A stretch of 64,000 nucleotides of DNA from Microbacterium ginsengiterrae (lineage in GTDB: Bacteria > Actinomycetota > Actinomycetes > Actinomycetales > Microbacteriaceae), in contig NZ_JACHMU010000001.1 in the NCBI RefSeq assembly GCF_014205075.1, positions 62,001 through 126,000 on the forward strand, read 5' to 3'. This document shows, in pieces, positions 8,601-18,063 of this stretch. The notes under the pieces are model-generated. The model did no database searches, was not told the origin of the DNA, and worked only from the letters and a program-made list of their open reading frames with translations. The translations under genes were made by a program, and so were the position numbers. Position 1 is the first letter of the stretch. Every line of letters starts with the position of its first letter.

Positions 8601-10010
8601 TCAGTCGGTGGCGCCGTTCATCCGCGCCAGCATCAACGCCTCCGTCGCGATGGCGTGGCGGAAGGTGTCCAGGTGCAGCGACTCGTTGGGGCTGTGCGCG
8701 CGCGAGTGCGGATCCTCCACGCCGGTGACGAGGATCTGCGCCTCGGGGAACTCGCGCACGAGGTCCGCGATGAAGGGGATCGATCCGCCGACGCCGAGGT
8801 CGACGGGGTCGACGCCGTAGCCGTCGGCCATCGCGCCGCGCGCGAGCTGCACCGCCCAGCCGCTGGTGTCGACGAGGAATCCGTCGCCGAGGTCGACATC
8901 GGAGAACGTCAGCTCCGCGCCGAAGGGGGCGTGGGCGCGCAGATGCTGCTCGAGGGCGGCGTATGCGTCGGCTCCGCTCTGGCCTGGGGCGACGCGCGCG
9001 CTGATGACGACGGTCACTTCGGGGAGGAGCGTGTTGGATGCCGCCGCGACACTCGTCGCGTCGATGCCGATGACGGTGACGGCCGGCTTGTTCCAGATGC
9101 GGCTGAGGATGCTGTCCCGGCCGACCGGCGTCGTCCCTGGCAGCAGGCCCGCCTCATCGCGGAGCGTCTCTTCGGAGTACTCCGGCGTCGGCGCGTCGCG
9201 TTCGGTCAATCCGGCGACGGCGACGGCGCCGTCGCCGTCCCACAGCGTCGAGAGCAGACGGACGGTGGCCATCATGGCGTCGGGAACCGCACCGCCGAAC
9301 ATCCCGGAGTGGGAGGCATGGTCGAGGGTGCGAACCGTGAGCGTGAATCGGGCGTTCCCGCGCAGGGAGACGGTCAGACCGGGAGTCGTCGAATCCCAGT
9401 TGCCGGAGTCGGCCACCACGATCGCGTCCGCGCGCAGGGCGTCGGCGTTGTCGGAGAGGAACTGGGCGAACGAGCGAGAGCCGTACTCCTCCTCCCCCTC
9501 GATGAACATGGAGATGCCGAGATCGAGGTCGTCGCCCACGGCCTCCCGCACGGCACGCAGAGACGCGATGTGCGTCATGATGCCCGCCTTGTCGTCCGCC
9601 GCCCCACGGCCGTACAGGCGTCCGTCGCGCACCGTCGGCTCGAACGGAGGCGTCTCCCACAGTGCGTCGTCTCCCGGGGGCTGCACGTCGTGGTGCGCGT
9701 ACAGGAGGATCGTCGGCTTGCCGTTGCATGCCGCCCTGGTGGCGAGCACGGCCGGCTGTCCGAACTCGTCCGTCCCCGGCACCGCCGCGCGCAGCACACG
9801 CACCTCATCGAAGACGCCGGTGTCCTCGGCGAGCTGAGCGACGCGCTCCGCACTGCGCTGGAGCTGGGACTGGTCGAAAGCGGGCCAGGCCATGCCGGGG
9901 ATCCGGACCAGGTCGCCGAGATCGGCGAGGGCCTTCGGGATGCCGGTGGCCACCGCCTCGGTGACGGCGGATTCGACGGCGGGGTCTGCGGTGGGCGGCA
10001 CGGAGGTCAT
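8601..10010 (-). CDS. M20-family metallopeptidase (dipeptidase)
   Basis: A 469-residue zinc-dependent peptidase of the M20 family, probably acting on dipeptides in the cytoplasm. Metal-binding and catalytic signatures are complete: YAHHDVQPP with H106 and D108, the GAADDKAG motif with D139, and the catalytic base pair E173-E174 in EGEEEYGS. A dimerisation domain (about 200-320) interrupts the catalytic domain as usual. It is preceded by a -10-like TAAGAT ending 7 nt before the ATG, with no Shine-Dalgarno site, so its mRNA is probably leaderless. It is divergent from the DUF3043 gene. The substrate is unknown. Confidence 0.88.
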   Translation of the reverse strand: MTSVPPTADPAVESAVTEAVATGIPKALADLGDLVRIPGMAWPAFDQSQLQRSAERVAQLAEDTGVFDEVRVLRAAVPGTDEFGQPAVLATRAACNGKPTILLYAHHDVQPPGDDALWETPPFEPTVRDGRLYGRGAADDKAGIMTHIASLRAVREAVGDDLDLGISMFIEGEEEYGSRSFAQFLSDNADALRADAIVVADSGNWDSTTPGLTVSLRGNARFTLTVRTLDHASHSGMFGGAVPDAMMATVRLLSTLWDGDGAVAVAGLTERDAPTPEYSEETLRDEAGLLPGTTPVGRDSILSRIWNKPAVTVIGIDATSVAAASNTLLPEVTVVISARVAPGQSGADAYAALEQHLRAHAPFGAELTFSDVDLGDGFLVDTSGWAVQLARGAMADGYGVDPVDLGVGGSIPFIADLVREFPEAQILVTGVEDPHSRAHSPNESLHLDTFRHAIATEALMLARMNGATD

Positions 10011-10015
10011 GCGAG

Positions 10016-10023
10016 TAATCTTA
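10016..10023. promoter_or_regulatory. Overlapping back-to-back -10 boxes (divergent promoters)
   Basis: TAATCT (10016-10021, plus strand) and TAAGAT (10023-10018, minus strand) share six bases. The leftward box ends 7 nt from the M20 peptidase ATG. The rightward one ends 36 nt before the GTG at 10058, which has its own ribosome site. Confidence 0.5.
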
Positions 10024-10057
10024 AGGCTTCACCCCGAATCACCATCTGAGGAGACCC

Positions 10058-10621
10058 GTGGCCGCTACCACCCCATCGACGAACGACGAGTCCGCCGAGA
10101 CGCCGGTCGTCGGCAAGGGACGGCCAACGCCGAGCCGTGCAGAGCGGGAGGCGGCACGTCGCCGTCCGCTCGTGGCCAACACCAAGGAGGCGAAGGCCGC
10201 CGCACGCGCACAGCTCCGTGAGCAGCGCGAGCGCGCGCAGGCCGGGATGGCCGCGGGAGAGGACAAGTACCTTCCCGCGCGGGACAAGGGTCCTCAGCGG
10301 CGGTGGGTGCGCGACTACGTCGACGCCGGCTGGCACGTCTCCGAGTGGGTCATGGCCCTCATGGTCGTCGTCATCCTCGTGTCACTTGTGCCGAACGCGA
10401 TGTTCTCGTTCTATGCGTTCATCGGACTCTGGGGGTTCATCCTCGTCGCCGTGCTCGACATGATCCTGCTCGCCGGCCGCGTGAAGCGGAAGGCCGCCGC
10501 GAAGTTCGGCAAGGAGCGCATGGAGAAGGGTCTCGGCTGGTACGCCGCTATGCGTTCGCTGCAGATGCGCTTCATGCGTCTGCCGAAGCCGCAGGTCAAG
10601 CGCGGGCAGTACCCGGCCTGA
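10058..10621 (+). CDS. DUF3043 family membrane protein
   Basis: A 187-residue member of the DUF3043 family, widespread in actinobacteria and of unknown function. The N-terminal half is hydrophilic and highly charged, with runs such as SRAEREAARRRPLV and QRRWVRDYVDAGW. Two closely spaced transmembrane helices lie at about 97-115 and 120-138, and a basic tail ends with RLPKPQVKRGQYPA. The GTG start has a good ribosome site, GAGGAG. It converges with pyrD with only 18 nt between the stop codons, and I see no clear terminator there. Confidence 0.85.
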   Translation: MAATTPSTNDESAETPVVGKGRPTPSRAEREAARRRPLVANTKEAKAAARAQLREQRERAQAGMAAGEDKYLPARDKGPQRRWVRDYVDAGWHVSEWVMALMVVVILVSLVPNAMFSFYAFIGLWGFILVAVLDMILLAGRVKRKAAAKFGKERMEKGLGWYAAMRSLQMRFMRLPKPQVKRGQYPA

Positions 10622-10639
10622 CCGTCCGCCCTCCGGGGC

Positions 10640-11665
10640 TCAGCGACGCCGAAGACCGCGGTCGATCTGGCGCGCCCACAGCGGCCCGCGGTACAGGAAC
10701 GCGGTGTACCCCTGGACGAGCGTGGCTCCGGCATCCAGACGTTCCTGAACGTCCTTCGCTGTCTCCACTCCCCCGACGGAGATCACGCAGAAATCGGCCG
10801 GCACGGCCTCTCGCACGACCTTGAGGACCTCCATCGACCGCTCACGCAGCGGCGCACCGGAGAGCCCACCGGCGCCGGCGGCCTCCACCGTCGCGGCATC
10901 CGTCTGCAGGCCGTCTCTGCTGATCGTCGTGTTGTGCGCGATGATCCCGTCCAGGCCTTCGGCGACCGCCAACTGTGCGATGGCCGTGATCTCCTCATCC
11001 GGCAGGTCGGGGGCGATCTTGACGAGCAGCGGCGTGGCACCGGCAGCGGTCTTGACGGCGCGCAGCAGCGGAGCAAGGGTCCCGACGGCCTGCAGACCGC
11101 GGAGCCCCGGAGTGTTCGGGGACGAGACGTTCACCGCGAGGTAGTCGGCGAGCGGTGCCAGCGTCGTGGCGCTCGCGACGTAATCGGCTGTCGCGTCCTC
11201 GACGGCGACGACCCGGCTCTTGCCGATGTTCACGCCGATGACGGTCTTCGGCCGCCGCCGCCGCCGCAGGGAGGCGAGGCGCTTGGCTGCAGCATCCGCT
11301 CCGGCGTTGTTGAAGCCCATGCGGTTGATGACGGCGCGATCGGCCACGAGACGGAACAGGCGCGGCTTGGGATTGCCCTCCTGCGGCACCGCGGTGACGG
11401 TGCCGACCTCGACGTGGCCGAAGCCGAGCGCTGCGAGGCCGCGGACGCCGACGGCGTTCTTGTCGAAGCCTGCCGCGACGCCGAACGGCGTGTCGAAGGT
11501 GAGGCCGAGGGCGTTGACCTGTCGATCCGCCCGCGGTGCGCACAGCGCTCGCGTCACCCAGGCGAACGGCGGCACACCGAGGACTCGGATGACCGCCATG
11601 CCGGCGTGGTGCGCGAACTCAGGATCGAAGCGCGACAGGACGGCGCGGAAGAGGAAGGGATACAT
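10640..11665 (-). CDS. pyrD: Dihydroorotate dehydrogenase (quinone), class 2
   Basis: Catalyses the fourth step of pyrimidine synthesis, oxidising dihydroorotate to orotate with FMN and passing electrons to menaquinone. The 341-residue protein has the class 2 N-terminal membrane-associating helix (about 1-40), the FMN region GFDKN (67-71), VNIGKS (145-150), and the catalytic-serine loop NVSSPNTPGLRG (179-190). I took the ATG at 11665, which begins MYPFLFRAVL as in other actinobacterial PyrD proteins; the frame further upstream overlaps nrdR. It lies 10 nt after nrdR on the same strand. Confidence 0.95.
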   Translation of the reverse strand: MYPFLFRAVLSRFDPEFAHHAGMAVIRVLGVPPFAWVTRALCAPRADRQVNALGLTFDTPFGVAAGFDKNAVGVRGLAALGFGHVEVGTVTAVPQEGNPKPRLFRLVADRAVINRMGFNNAGADAAAKRLASLRRRRRPKTVIGVNIGKSRVVAVEDATADYVASATTLAPLADYLAVNVSSPNTPGLRGLQAVGTLAPLLRAVKTAAGATPLLVKIAPDLPDEEITAIAQLAVAEGLDGIIAHNTTISRDGLQTDAATVEAAGAGGLSGAPLRERSMEVLKVVREAVPADFCVISVGGVETAKDVQERLDAGATLVQGYTAFLYRGPLWARQIDRGLRRR

Positions 11666-11675
11666 CCCTGCCAGA

Positions 11676-12152
11676 TTACCGCTCGGCCGGTGCCGTCTCC
11701 GACTCGGCGTGGTCGGCCCGCAGGTCCGTGATCGCGCTCTCGAAGTCCTCCAGCGAGTCGAACGCCTGGTAGACGCTCGCGAAGCGCAGGTAGGCGACCT
11801 CGTCGAGCTCGCGCAGCGGTCCGAGGATAGCCAGGCCGATCTCATTGGCATCGAGCTGCGAGACGCCGGTCTGCCGCACGGCCTCCTCGACGCGTTGGGC
11901 GAGGATCGCGAGGTCGGCCTCGGTGACCGGACGCCCCTGACAGGCCTTGCGAACGCCCGCGATCACCTTCTCGCGACTGAACGGCTCCATCACTCCGGAA
12001 CGCTTGATCACGTTGAGGCTGGCGGTCTCGGTGGTGGTGAACCGTCCGCCGCACTCGGGACACTGCCGGCGACGGCGGATCGAGAGCCCGTCGTCGCTGG
12101 TGCGGGAGTCGATCACACGGGAATCGGGGTGACGGCAGAACGGGCAGTGCAT
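11676..12152 (-). CDS. nrdR: Transcriptional repressor NrdR
   Basis: NrdR is a nucleotide-sensing repressor of ribonucleotide reductase genes. The 158-residue protein has an N-terminal zinc ribbon with C3, C6, C31 and C34 (MHCPFC and CPECGGRF), then an ATP-cone domain at about 47-137 that senses dATP/ATP. No ribonucleotide reductase genes occur in this window, so it acts in trans. The start is fixed by MHCPFC. There is no Shine-Dalgarno site; a TACGCT hexamer ends 8 nt upstream, inside the end of hisD, so an internal leaderless promoter is possible. Confidence 0.96.
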   Translation of the reverse strand: MHCPFCRHPDSRVIDSRTSDDGLSIRRRRQCPECGGRFTTTETASLNVIKRSGVMEPFSREKVIAGVRKACQGRPVTEADLAILAQRVEEAVRQTGVSQLDANEIGLAILGPLRELDEVAYLRFASVYQAFDSLEDFESAITDLRADHAESETAPAER

Positions 12153-12156
12153 GGTG

Positions 12157-13485
12157 TTAGAGCGTAGCCGTTCCCTGAGCGTCTTCCTGGAAGCGCGCCT
12201 CGACGGCCTCTCCGTGCGCGGGGAGGACCTCCACGTTCGACAGCGCCACGATCCCTTCCCTGACCGCAGCAAGGGCCGCGTGGTCGTACGAGATCACCTG
12301 CTGGGGCCTCAGGTACGTGTAGGCGCCGAGCCCCGGTGCGTAACGGGCCTGCCCGCCGGTGGGCAGCACGTGGTTACTGCCCGCCATGTAGTCGCCGAGG
12401 CTCACGGGGGTCTGCTCACCGACGAAGATCGCGCCGGCACTGGTGAAGGCGGCCGCCGCCTCCTGCGCGTCCTCGAGGTGCAGTTCGAGGTGCTCCGGCG
12501 CGTAGGCGTTGCTGAACGCCGCCGCCATCGCACGGTCGTCGACGAGGACGATCGCCGACTGCGGACCGGACAGGGCGACGCCGATGCGCTCACGGTGCAG
12601 GGACGTCTCCGCGCGGGCGGAGACCTCGACCGCGACACGCTGAGCGAGATCGGCATCGTCGGTGACGAGGACTGCGGAGGCCTGTTCGTCGTGCTCGGCC
12701 TGGCTGACGAGATCGGCGGCGACGAGACGCGCATTCGCAGAGGAGTCGGCGACGATGAGGATCTCGGTCGCTCCGGCCTCGGAGTCGGTCCCGACCACGC
12801 CGGCGACAGCACGCTTGGCGGATGCGACATAGTTGTTCCCCGGACCGGAGATGACATCCACCGGGTCGAGGTCCAGATCCGACACACCCCAGGCGAAGGC
12901 GCCGATCGCGCCGGCTCCACCCATGGCGTAGATCTCGGTGATGCCGAGCAGTCCGGCCGCCGCGAGGATGACCGGGTGGACCCGGCCGCCCTGGTCGGCC
13001 TGCGGAGGCGAGGCGAGGGCGATCTCGGTGACTCCGGCCACCTGCGCCGGGACGACGTTCATGATCACGCTCGACGGATACACCGCCTTGCCGCCGGGGA
13101 TGTACACCCCGACACGGTTCACCGGCTGCCAGCGCTGCGTGATGAGCGCCCCGTCTCCGATCTGCGTGACACGGGTCTCAGGGACCTGGGCGGCCGAGGC
13201 CTGACGGACGCGACGGATCGCCTCCTCGAGTGCCGTCCGGATCTGCGGGGTGAGCGCGGCGAGGGCCTCGGCGATGTGCGCCTCGGGCACCCGGATGTCG
13301 TGACCGGTGACGCGGTCGAATCTCTCGGCCTGGTCGCGCAGCGCCGCTTCTCCCCCGGTGCGCACGTCGTCGACGATGCGGGCGGCGGTCTCCAGGGCCT
13401 CGGCCCGTGCCTGTGCGGCGCGGGGTACGGCGGCGAGCATGTCCGCCGGCGAGAGCCGTCGCCCTCGCAGATCGATCGTGCGCAT
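12157..13485 (-). CDS. hisD: Histidinol dehydrogenase
   Basis: Performs the last two steps of histidine synthesis, oxidising L-histidinol to L-histidine with two NAD+. The 442-residue product is of normal family length. Recognisable parts are the NAD-binding central region ([17 protein letters not shown]), the [12 protein letters not shown] segment, and the C-terminal zinc/substrate motif [11 protein letters not shown] with its conserved Glu-His. The start MRTIDLRG is preceded by GAGAGGC. It follows the membrane protein gene by 1 nt and precedes nrdR by 4 nt. No other his genes are in the window. Confidence 0.96.
   Translation of the reverse strand: MRTIDLRGRRLSPADMLAAVPRAAQARAEALETAARIVDDVRTGGEAALRDQAERFDRVTGHDIRVPEAHIAEALAALTPQIRTALEEAIRRVRQASAAQVPETRVTQIGDGALITQRWQPVNRVGVYIPGGKAVYPSSVIMNVVPAQVAGVTEIALASPPQADQGGRVHPVILAAAGLLGITEIYAMGGAGAIGAFAWGVSDLDLDPVDVISGPGNNYVASAKRAVAGVVGTDSEAGATEILIVADSSANARLVAADLVSQAEHDEQASAVLVTDDADLAQRVAVEVSARAETSLHRERIGVALSGPQSAIVLVDDRAMAAAFSNAYAPEHLELHLEDAQEAAAAFTSAGAIFVGEQTPVSLGDYMAGSNHVLPTGGQARYAPGLGAYTYLRPQQVISYDHAALAAVREGIVALSNVEVLPAHGEAVEARFQEDAQGTATL
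12161..12166 (-). promoter_or_regulatory. Candidate -10 box (TACGCT) for nrdR
   Basis: TACGCT ends 8 nt before the nrdR ATG and no ribosome site is visible. It lies inside the 3' end of hisD, so nrdR could also simply be read through from hisD. Confidence 0.35.
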
Positions 13486-13486
13486 T

Positions 13487-14491
13487 TCAGCCTCTCGTGA
13501 GGTCGGCGATGTCGTGCAGGTATCCGATGCGCCCGTCGTCGTGGCGCACCACGTAGGCACCCCCGCGGTCCTCGAGCACGAGAGCCCATGCGTCGGGGCC
13601 GATCCGGAACAGCGGTGCTCCCTGCTCGTCGAAGACGTCTCTCTCGGTCGGAGCCAACACCCAGAACGGCTGCGCCGCGGCATCCTGCGGAGTGCGGGCG
13701 TACCCGGGGACGTAGTCCTCGTCGAGCTCGGGCGCCGTTCCCAGCGCCCCGTCCGAGGCGTGCGACGTCAGCGGCACGCTGTCGCCGAGCCCGAGCTGCT
13801 CGATCGTCTCGTGAGTCGTGTCGTCCACCGCGGTCTCATCGCGGGGCTCATCGACGATGACCTCGGTCACGTGGGTCTCGTCGGAAGCGACGGGTGCCGT
13901 CGCGGCCGGGGCCGTGGACTCCTCGCGCGGCGCCTGCGGGCGGGCGATGACAGGGCGGACGGGATTCGCGTTGCGGTGCGCCAGCGTCACCAGACGGCCG
14001 CGGAAGTCCTCGCGCAGACCAGGGATGAACGGCGCGAACACCGAGAGCACGACGAGCACGAGAAGGGTCACGAGCTGGACCCACGGCACCCACACGAGCC
14101 CGGCCGCGCCGGCCAGCGACGTCGCGATGAGGAACGACCACACCGTCTGCACCCACCACAGCGCTGCGACCGAGAAAGCGACGGACGCGAACTGGTCGAT
14201 GCCGAGGGACCCGAACCGGCGGATGCCGTCAGGCGAGAAACGACGCAGGACGAGGAGGAAGACCGCCAGCGTCGGGAGCCCGAGCGGGAGGAGCCAGGAC
14301 ACGCCCTGCACCCACAGCGACGGCGCCCACCCGACCGGGAAGAAGGAGGTGACGAACATGACCACCCACGCCGCGACGATGAGCAGTTCGCGAAGTGTCA
14401 TCCCGGCGATTCCGTGCTGCGGAGCGACCTCTTCGACGTAGAGCACGCCCTCGTCTTCGGAAAAGAGTTCTTCTGGTGCGTCCGTACTCAT
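13487..14491 (-). CDS. Conserved membrane protein with C-terminal soluble domain, function unknown
   Basis: A 334-residue protein I cannot assign to a named family. An acidic N-terminus (to about 28) is followed by four hydrophobic helices at about 33-52, 58-80, 98-125 and 133-155. A Pro/Thr/Asp-rich linker (about 180-260) leads to a C-terminal globular segment (about 265-334) with alternating strands, ending in YVVRHDDGRIGYLHDIADL. It is tightly packed between dnaE and hisD. Its likely -10 box overlaps the dnaE stop, so it may be expressed independently of dnaE. It probably anchors a small cytoplasmic domain at the membrane. Confidence 0.7.
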   Translation of the reverse strand: MSTDAPEELFSEDEGVLYVEEVAPQHGIAGMTLRELLIVAAWVVMFVTSFFPVGWAPSLWVQGVSWLLPLGLPTLAVFLLVLRRFSPDGIRRFGSLGIDQFASVAFSVAALWWVQTVWSFLIATSLAGAAGLVWVPWVQLVTLLVLVVLSVFAPFIPGLREDFRGRLVTLAHRNANPVRPVIARPQAPREESTAPAATAPVASDETHVTEVIVDEPRDETAVDDTTHETIEQLGLGDSVPLTSHASDGALGTAPELDEDYVPGYARTPQDAAAQPFWVLAPTERDVFDEQGAPLFRIGPDAWALVLEDRGGAYVVRHDDGRIGYLHDIADLTRG

Positions 14492-14499
14492 GGGTCCCT

Positions 14500-14505
14500 A
14501 GCCTA
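14500..14505 (-). promoter_or_regulatory. Candidate leaderless -10 box (TAGGCT) overlapping the dnaE stop codon
   Basis: TAGGCT begins with the TAG stop of dnaE and ends 8 nt before the ATG at 14491. There is no ribosome site in the gap. Confidence 0.4.
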
Positions 14506-17500
14506 CCCGAGGCAGCTCGGGCCGAGCAGAGACTTGAGGTCGCCGAAGAGGTCGGCGGAGACCTTCACCGGCATGGGAACGTCGAAGACCTTCGCGGTCT
14601 GCCCGCGATGCACGCGCAGCACCACTTCGGTGTCGCCGCTGTGCCGCCGGAGCACCTCGGCGAGCTCGTGCATCACCTTCTCCGTCGCGCGCTGCTCCGC
14701 CAGGACCAACGACAGGGGACCTGCCGCGTCGAAGGATCCGACATCCGGCGTGAAGGCCGACTGCGCATGAAGGTTCAGTCCGTCGTCCCGCCGGGAGACG
14801 CGGCCGCGCACGGCGAGGATGGCGTCCTGTTGCAGGGTGTGCTGGTACTCGGTGTACGTTTTGCCCATGAACATGACGGTCACCTCGCCGTTGAAGTCCT
14901 CGACGGTGATCATGCCGTACGGATTGCCGCTGGCCTTGGCGACGCGATGCTGGACGCTCGTGACGAGGCCCGCCACGGTCACCTGGTCACCGTCCTGCAG
15001 GTCCTCCGAGGCGAGGAGGTTGTGGATGGAGATGGACGCGTGCTTCGCGAGCGGCACTTCGAGCCCCGCGAGGGGGTGATCCGAGACGTACAGTCCGAGC
15101 ATCTCGCGTTCGAACGCGAGCTTGTCCTTCTTGGTCCATTCCGGACGCTCCGGCACCTTGGCCGGCGGAGCCTCCTCCTGCTCGTCGTACAGGCTGTCGA
15201 AGTCGAATCCGATGGCCCCCTGGGCCTCGTTGCGCTTCTGATCGACGGCCGCCTCGACGGCGTCCTCGTGGATCTCCACCAGAGCGCGACGCGTGTTCCC
15301 CATCGAGTCGAACGCCCCGGCCTTGATCAGCGACTCGACCGTCCGTTTGTTCGAGACGTGGAGCGGGACCTTCTTGAGGAAGTCGTGGAAGGAGGAGAAG
15401 CCCTCCTTCTCCCTCGCCTGGATGATGCCGTCGACGACGTTGCTGCCGACGTTGCGGACGGCACCGAGGCCGAAACGGATGTCATCGCCCACAGCGGCGA
15501 AGTAGTTGATGGATTCGCCGACATCGGGCGGGAGCACCTTGATGCCCATGCGGCGGCACTCGTTCAGGTAGAGCGCCATCTTGTCCTTGGAGTCGCCGAC
15601 GCTCGTCAGCAGGGCCGCCATGTACTCGGCCGGATAGTGCGCCTTGAGATAGGCGGTCCAATAGGAAACGACGCCGTACGCCGCGGAGTGCGCTTTGTTG
15701 AAGGCGTAGTCGGAGAACGGCAGGAGGATGTCCCAGAGGGCCTTGACCGCGCCCTCTCCGTATCCGCGCTCCTTCATTCCGGCGGAGAAGCCCGCATACT
15801 GCTTGTCGAGCTCGGACTTCTTCTTCTTTCCCATCGCCCGGCGCAGGATGTCTGCCTGGCCGAGACTGAAGCCGGCGACCTTCTGCGCGATGGCCATCAC
15901 CTGCTCCTGGTAGATGATCAGACCGTAGGACTCCTCGAGGATGTCCTTCAGCGGCTCCTCGAGTTCGGGGTGGATCGGCGTGATCGGCTGCAGACCGTTC
16001 TTGCGCAGCGCGTAGTTGGTGTGGGAGTTCGCTCCCATGGGCCCCGGTCGGTACAGCGCGATGAGGGCCGAGATGTCGCCGAAGTTGTCCGGCTTCATCA
16101 GACGCATGAGCGATCGCATCGGACCGCCGTCGAGCTGGAAGACCCCGAGCGAGTCTCCGCGCGAGAGCAGGTCGTATGCGGCACGGTCGTCGAGTGCGAG
16201 ATGCTCGAGATCGAGCTCCTCGCCGCGGTTCGTCCGGATGTTGTCGAGTGCGTCGGAGATGATCGTGAGGTTGCGCAACCCCAGGAAGTCCATCTTGATG
16301 AGCCCGAGCGCCTCGCACGACGGGTAGTCGAACTGCGTGACGATCTGCCCGTCCTGCTCGCGGCGCATGATCGGGATGATGTCGAGCAGCGGCTCGGAGG
16401 ACATGATCACACCGGCGGCGTGGACACCCCACTGACGCTTCAGCCCCTCGAGCCCGAGCGCACGGTCGAAGACCGTCTTCGCCTCGGGGTCGGTCTCGAT
16501 GAGCGCGCGGAACTCGCTGGCCTCCTTGTAGCGCGGGTGCGCCGAGTCGAACATGCCGTCGAGAGGCATGTCCTTGCCCATGACGGGCGGCGGCATCGCC
16601 TTGGTGAGCCGCTCCCCCATGCTGAACGGGAATCCGAGCACCCGGCCGGCGTCCTTCAGTGCCTGCTTCGACTTGATCGTCCCGTACGTGACGATCTGCG
16701 CGACGCGCTCGGAGCCGTACTTCTCGGTGACGTAGTCGATGACCTCGCCGCGGCGACGGTCATCGAAGTCGACGTCGAAGTCGGGCATCGACACGCGGTC
16801 CGGGTTGAGGAATCGCTCGAAGATCAGGCCGTGCTCGAGGGGGTCGAGGTCGGTGATCCTCATGGCGTACGCGACCATGGAGCCCGCACCGGATCCACGA
16901 CCGGGACCGACGCGGATGCCGTTGTCCTTCGCCCAGTTGATGAAGTCGGCGACGACGAGGAAGTAGCCGGGGAACCCCATCTGCAGGATGATGCCGGTCT
17001 CGTACTCGGCCTGCTTGCGGACCTTGTCGGGGATGCCGTTCGGATAGCGGTAGTGCAGGCCGGCCTCGACCTCCTTGACCAGCCAGCTGTCCTCGGTCTC
17101 ACCGTCGGGGACGGGGAATCGCGGCATGTAGTTCGCCGCAGTGTTGAACTCGACCTCGCAGCGCTCGGCGATGAGGAGCGTGTTGTCGCACGCCTCGGGA
17201 TGGTCGCGGAAGAGCTGACGCATCTCCTGCGCCGTCTTGATGTAGTACCCGTCGCCGTCGAACTTGAACCGGTTCGGGTCGTCCATCGTCGAGCCGGACT
17301 GCACGCACAGCAGCGCCGCGTGCGCGTCGGCCTCGTGCTGGTGCGTGTAGTGCGAGTCGTTCGTCGCGACGAGCGGGATGTTCAGGTCCTTCGAGATCTT
17401 CAGGAGATCGGAGATCACGCGGCGCTCGATGGACAGCCCGTGATCCATGATCTCGGCGAAGTAGTTCTCCTTGCCGAAGATGTCCTGGAACTCCGCCGCG

Positions 17501-18021
17501 GCGGCTCGCGCGGCGTCGTACTGCCCCAGTCGCAGGCGGGTCTGGATCTCGCCCGACGGGCAGCCGGTGGTGGCGATCAGGCCCTTGCTGTAGTTCTGCA
17601 GCAGCTCGCGGTCCATTCGGGGCTTGAAGTAGTACCCCTCGAGGCTCGACAGCGAGCTGAGCCGGAACAGGTTGTGCATGCCCTCGGTGCTCTGGCTCCA
17701 CATCGTCGTGTGGGTGTACGCGCCGGAACCCGACACGTCGTCGCTCTTCTGATCCGGCGATCCCCACGCCACGCGGGACTTGTCGCTGCGGTGCGTCCCC
17801 GGCGTCACATACGCCTCGAGACCGATGATCGGTTTGACGCCCGCGTTACGGGCGGCGTTGTAGAACTCGAATGCCGCGAAGGTGTTGCCGTGGTCTGTCA
17901 CGGCGATGGCCGGCATGCCGTAATCGGCGGCCGCCTGGGTCATCGCGTTGATCTTCGCGGCACCGTCCAACATCGAGTATTCGCTGTGCACGTGCAGGTG
18001 TACGAAGGAGTCGGATGCCAC
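14503..18021 (-). CDS. dnaE: DNA polymerase III subunit alpha
   Basis: The replicative polymerase catalytic subunit, 1172 residues, of the DnaE1 type. The N-terminal PHP domain begins with FVHLHVHSEYSMLDG. The polymerase active site carries PDFDVDFDD, with the catalytic aspartates, at about residue 400, and the PGRGSGAGSMVAYAM fingers/palm signature is just before it. Helix-hairpin-helix and OB-fold regions follow in the last third (EVTVMFMGKTY). The GTG start is not preceded by a ribosome site, but TAGACT ends 7 nt upstream, which suggests a leaderless message. The imuA' gene at the window end belongs to the separate error-prone DnaE2 pathway. Confidence 0.97.
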   Translation of the reverse strand: MASDSFVHLHVHSEYSMLDGAAKINAMTQAAADYGMPAIAVTDHGNTFAAFEFYNAARNAGVKPIIGLEAYVTPGTHRSDKSRVAWGSPDQKSDDVSGSGAYTHTTMWSQSTEGMHNLFRLSSLSSLEGYYFKPRMDRELLQNYSKGLIATTGCPSGEIQTRLRLGQYDAARAAAAEFQDIFGKENYFAEIMDHGLSIERRVISDLLKISKDLNIPLVATNDSHYTHQHEADAHAALLCVQSGSTMDDPNRFKFDGDGYYIKTAQEMRQLFRDHPEACDNTLLIAERCEVEFNTAANYMPRFPVPDGETEDSWLVKEVEAGLHYRYPNGIPDKVRKQAEYETGIILQMGFPGYFLVVADFINWAKDNGIRVGPGRGSGAGSMVAYAMRITDLDPLEHGLIFERFLNPDRVSMPDFDVDFDDRRRGEVIDYVTEKYGSERVAQIVTYGTIKSKQALKDAGRVLGFPFSMGERLTKAMPPPVMGKDMPLDGMFDSAHPRYKEASEFRALIETDPEAKTVFDRALGLEGLKRQWGVHAAGVIMSSEPLLDIIPIMRREQDGQIVTQFDYPSCEALGLIKMDFLGLRNLTIISDALDNIRTNRGEELDLEHLALDDRAAYDLLSRGDSLGVFQLDGGPMRSLMRLMKPDNFGDISALIALYRPGPMGANSHTNYALRKNGLQPITPIHPELEEPLKDILEESYGLIIYQEQVMAIAQKVAGFSLGQADILRRAMGKKKKSELDKQYAGFSAGMKERGYGEGAVKALWDILLPFSDYAFNKAHSAAYGVVSYWTAYLKAHYPAEYMAALLTSVGDSKDKMALYLNECRRMGIKVLPPDVGESINYFAAVGDDIRFGLGAVRNVGSNVVDGIIQAREKEGFSSFHDFLKKVPLHVSNKRTVESLIKAGAFDSMGNTRRALVEIHEDAVEAAVDQKRNEAQGAIGFDFDSLYDEQEEAPPAKVPERPEWTKKDKLAFEREMLGLYVSDHPLAGLEVPLAKHASISIHNLLASEDLQDGDQVTVAGLVTSVQHRVAKASGNPYGMITVEDFNGEVTVMFMGKTYTEYQHTLQQDAILAVRGRVSRRDDGLNLHAQSAFTPDVGSFDAAGPLSLVLAEQRATEKVMHELAEVLRRHSGDTEVVLRVHRGQTAKVFDVPMPVKVSADLFGDLKSLLGPSCLG

Positions 18022-18028
18022 GTCTTCG

Positions 18029-18034
18029 AGTCTA
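18029..18034 (-). promoter_or_regulatory. Candidate leaderless -10 box (TAGACT) for dnaE
   Basis: TAGACT ends 7 nt before the dnaE GTG start and no Shine-Dalgarno sequence is present. Confidence 0.5.
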
Positions 18035-18063
18035 CGTCGGGCTTCCGACGCGGGCCTCCGGCG

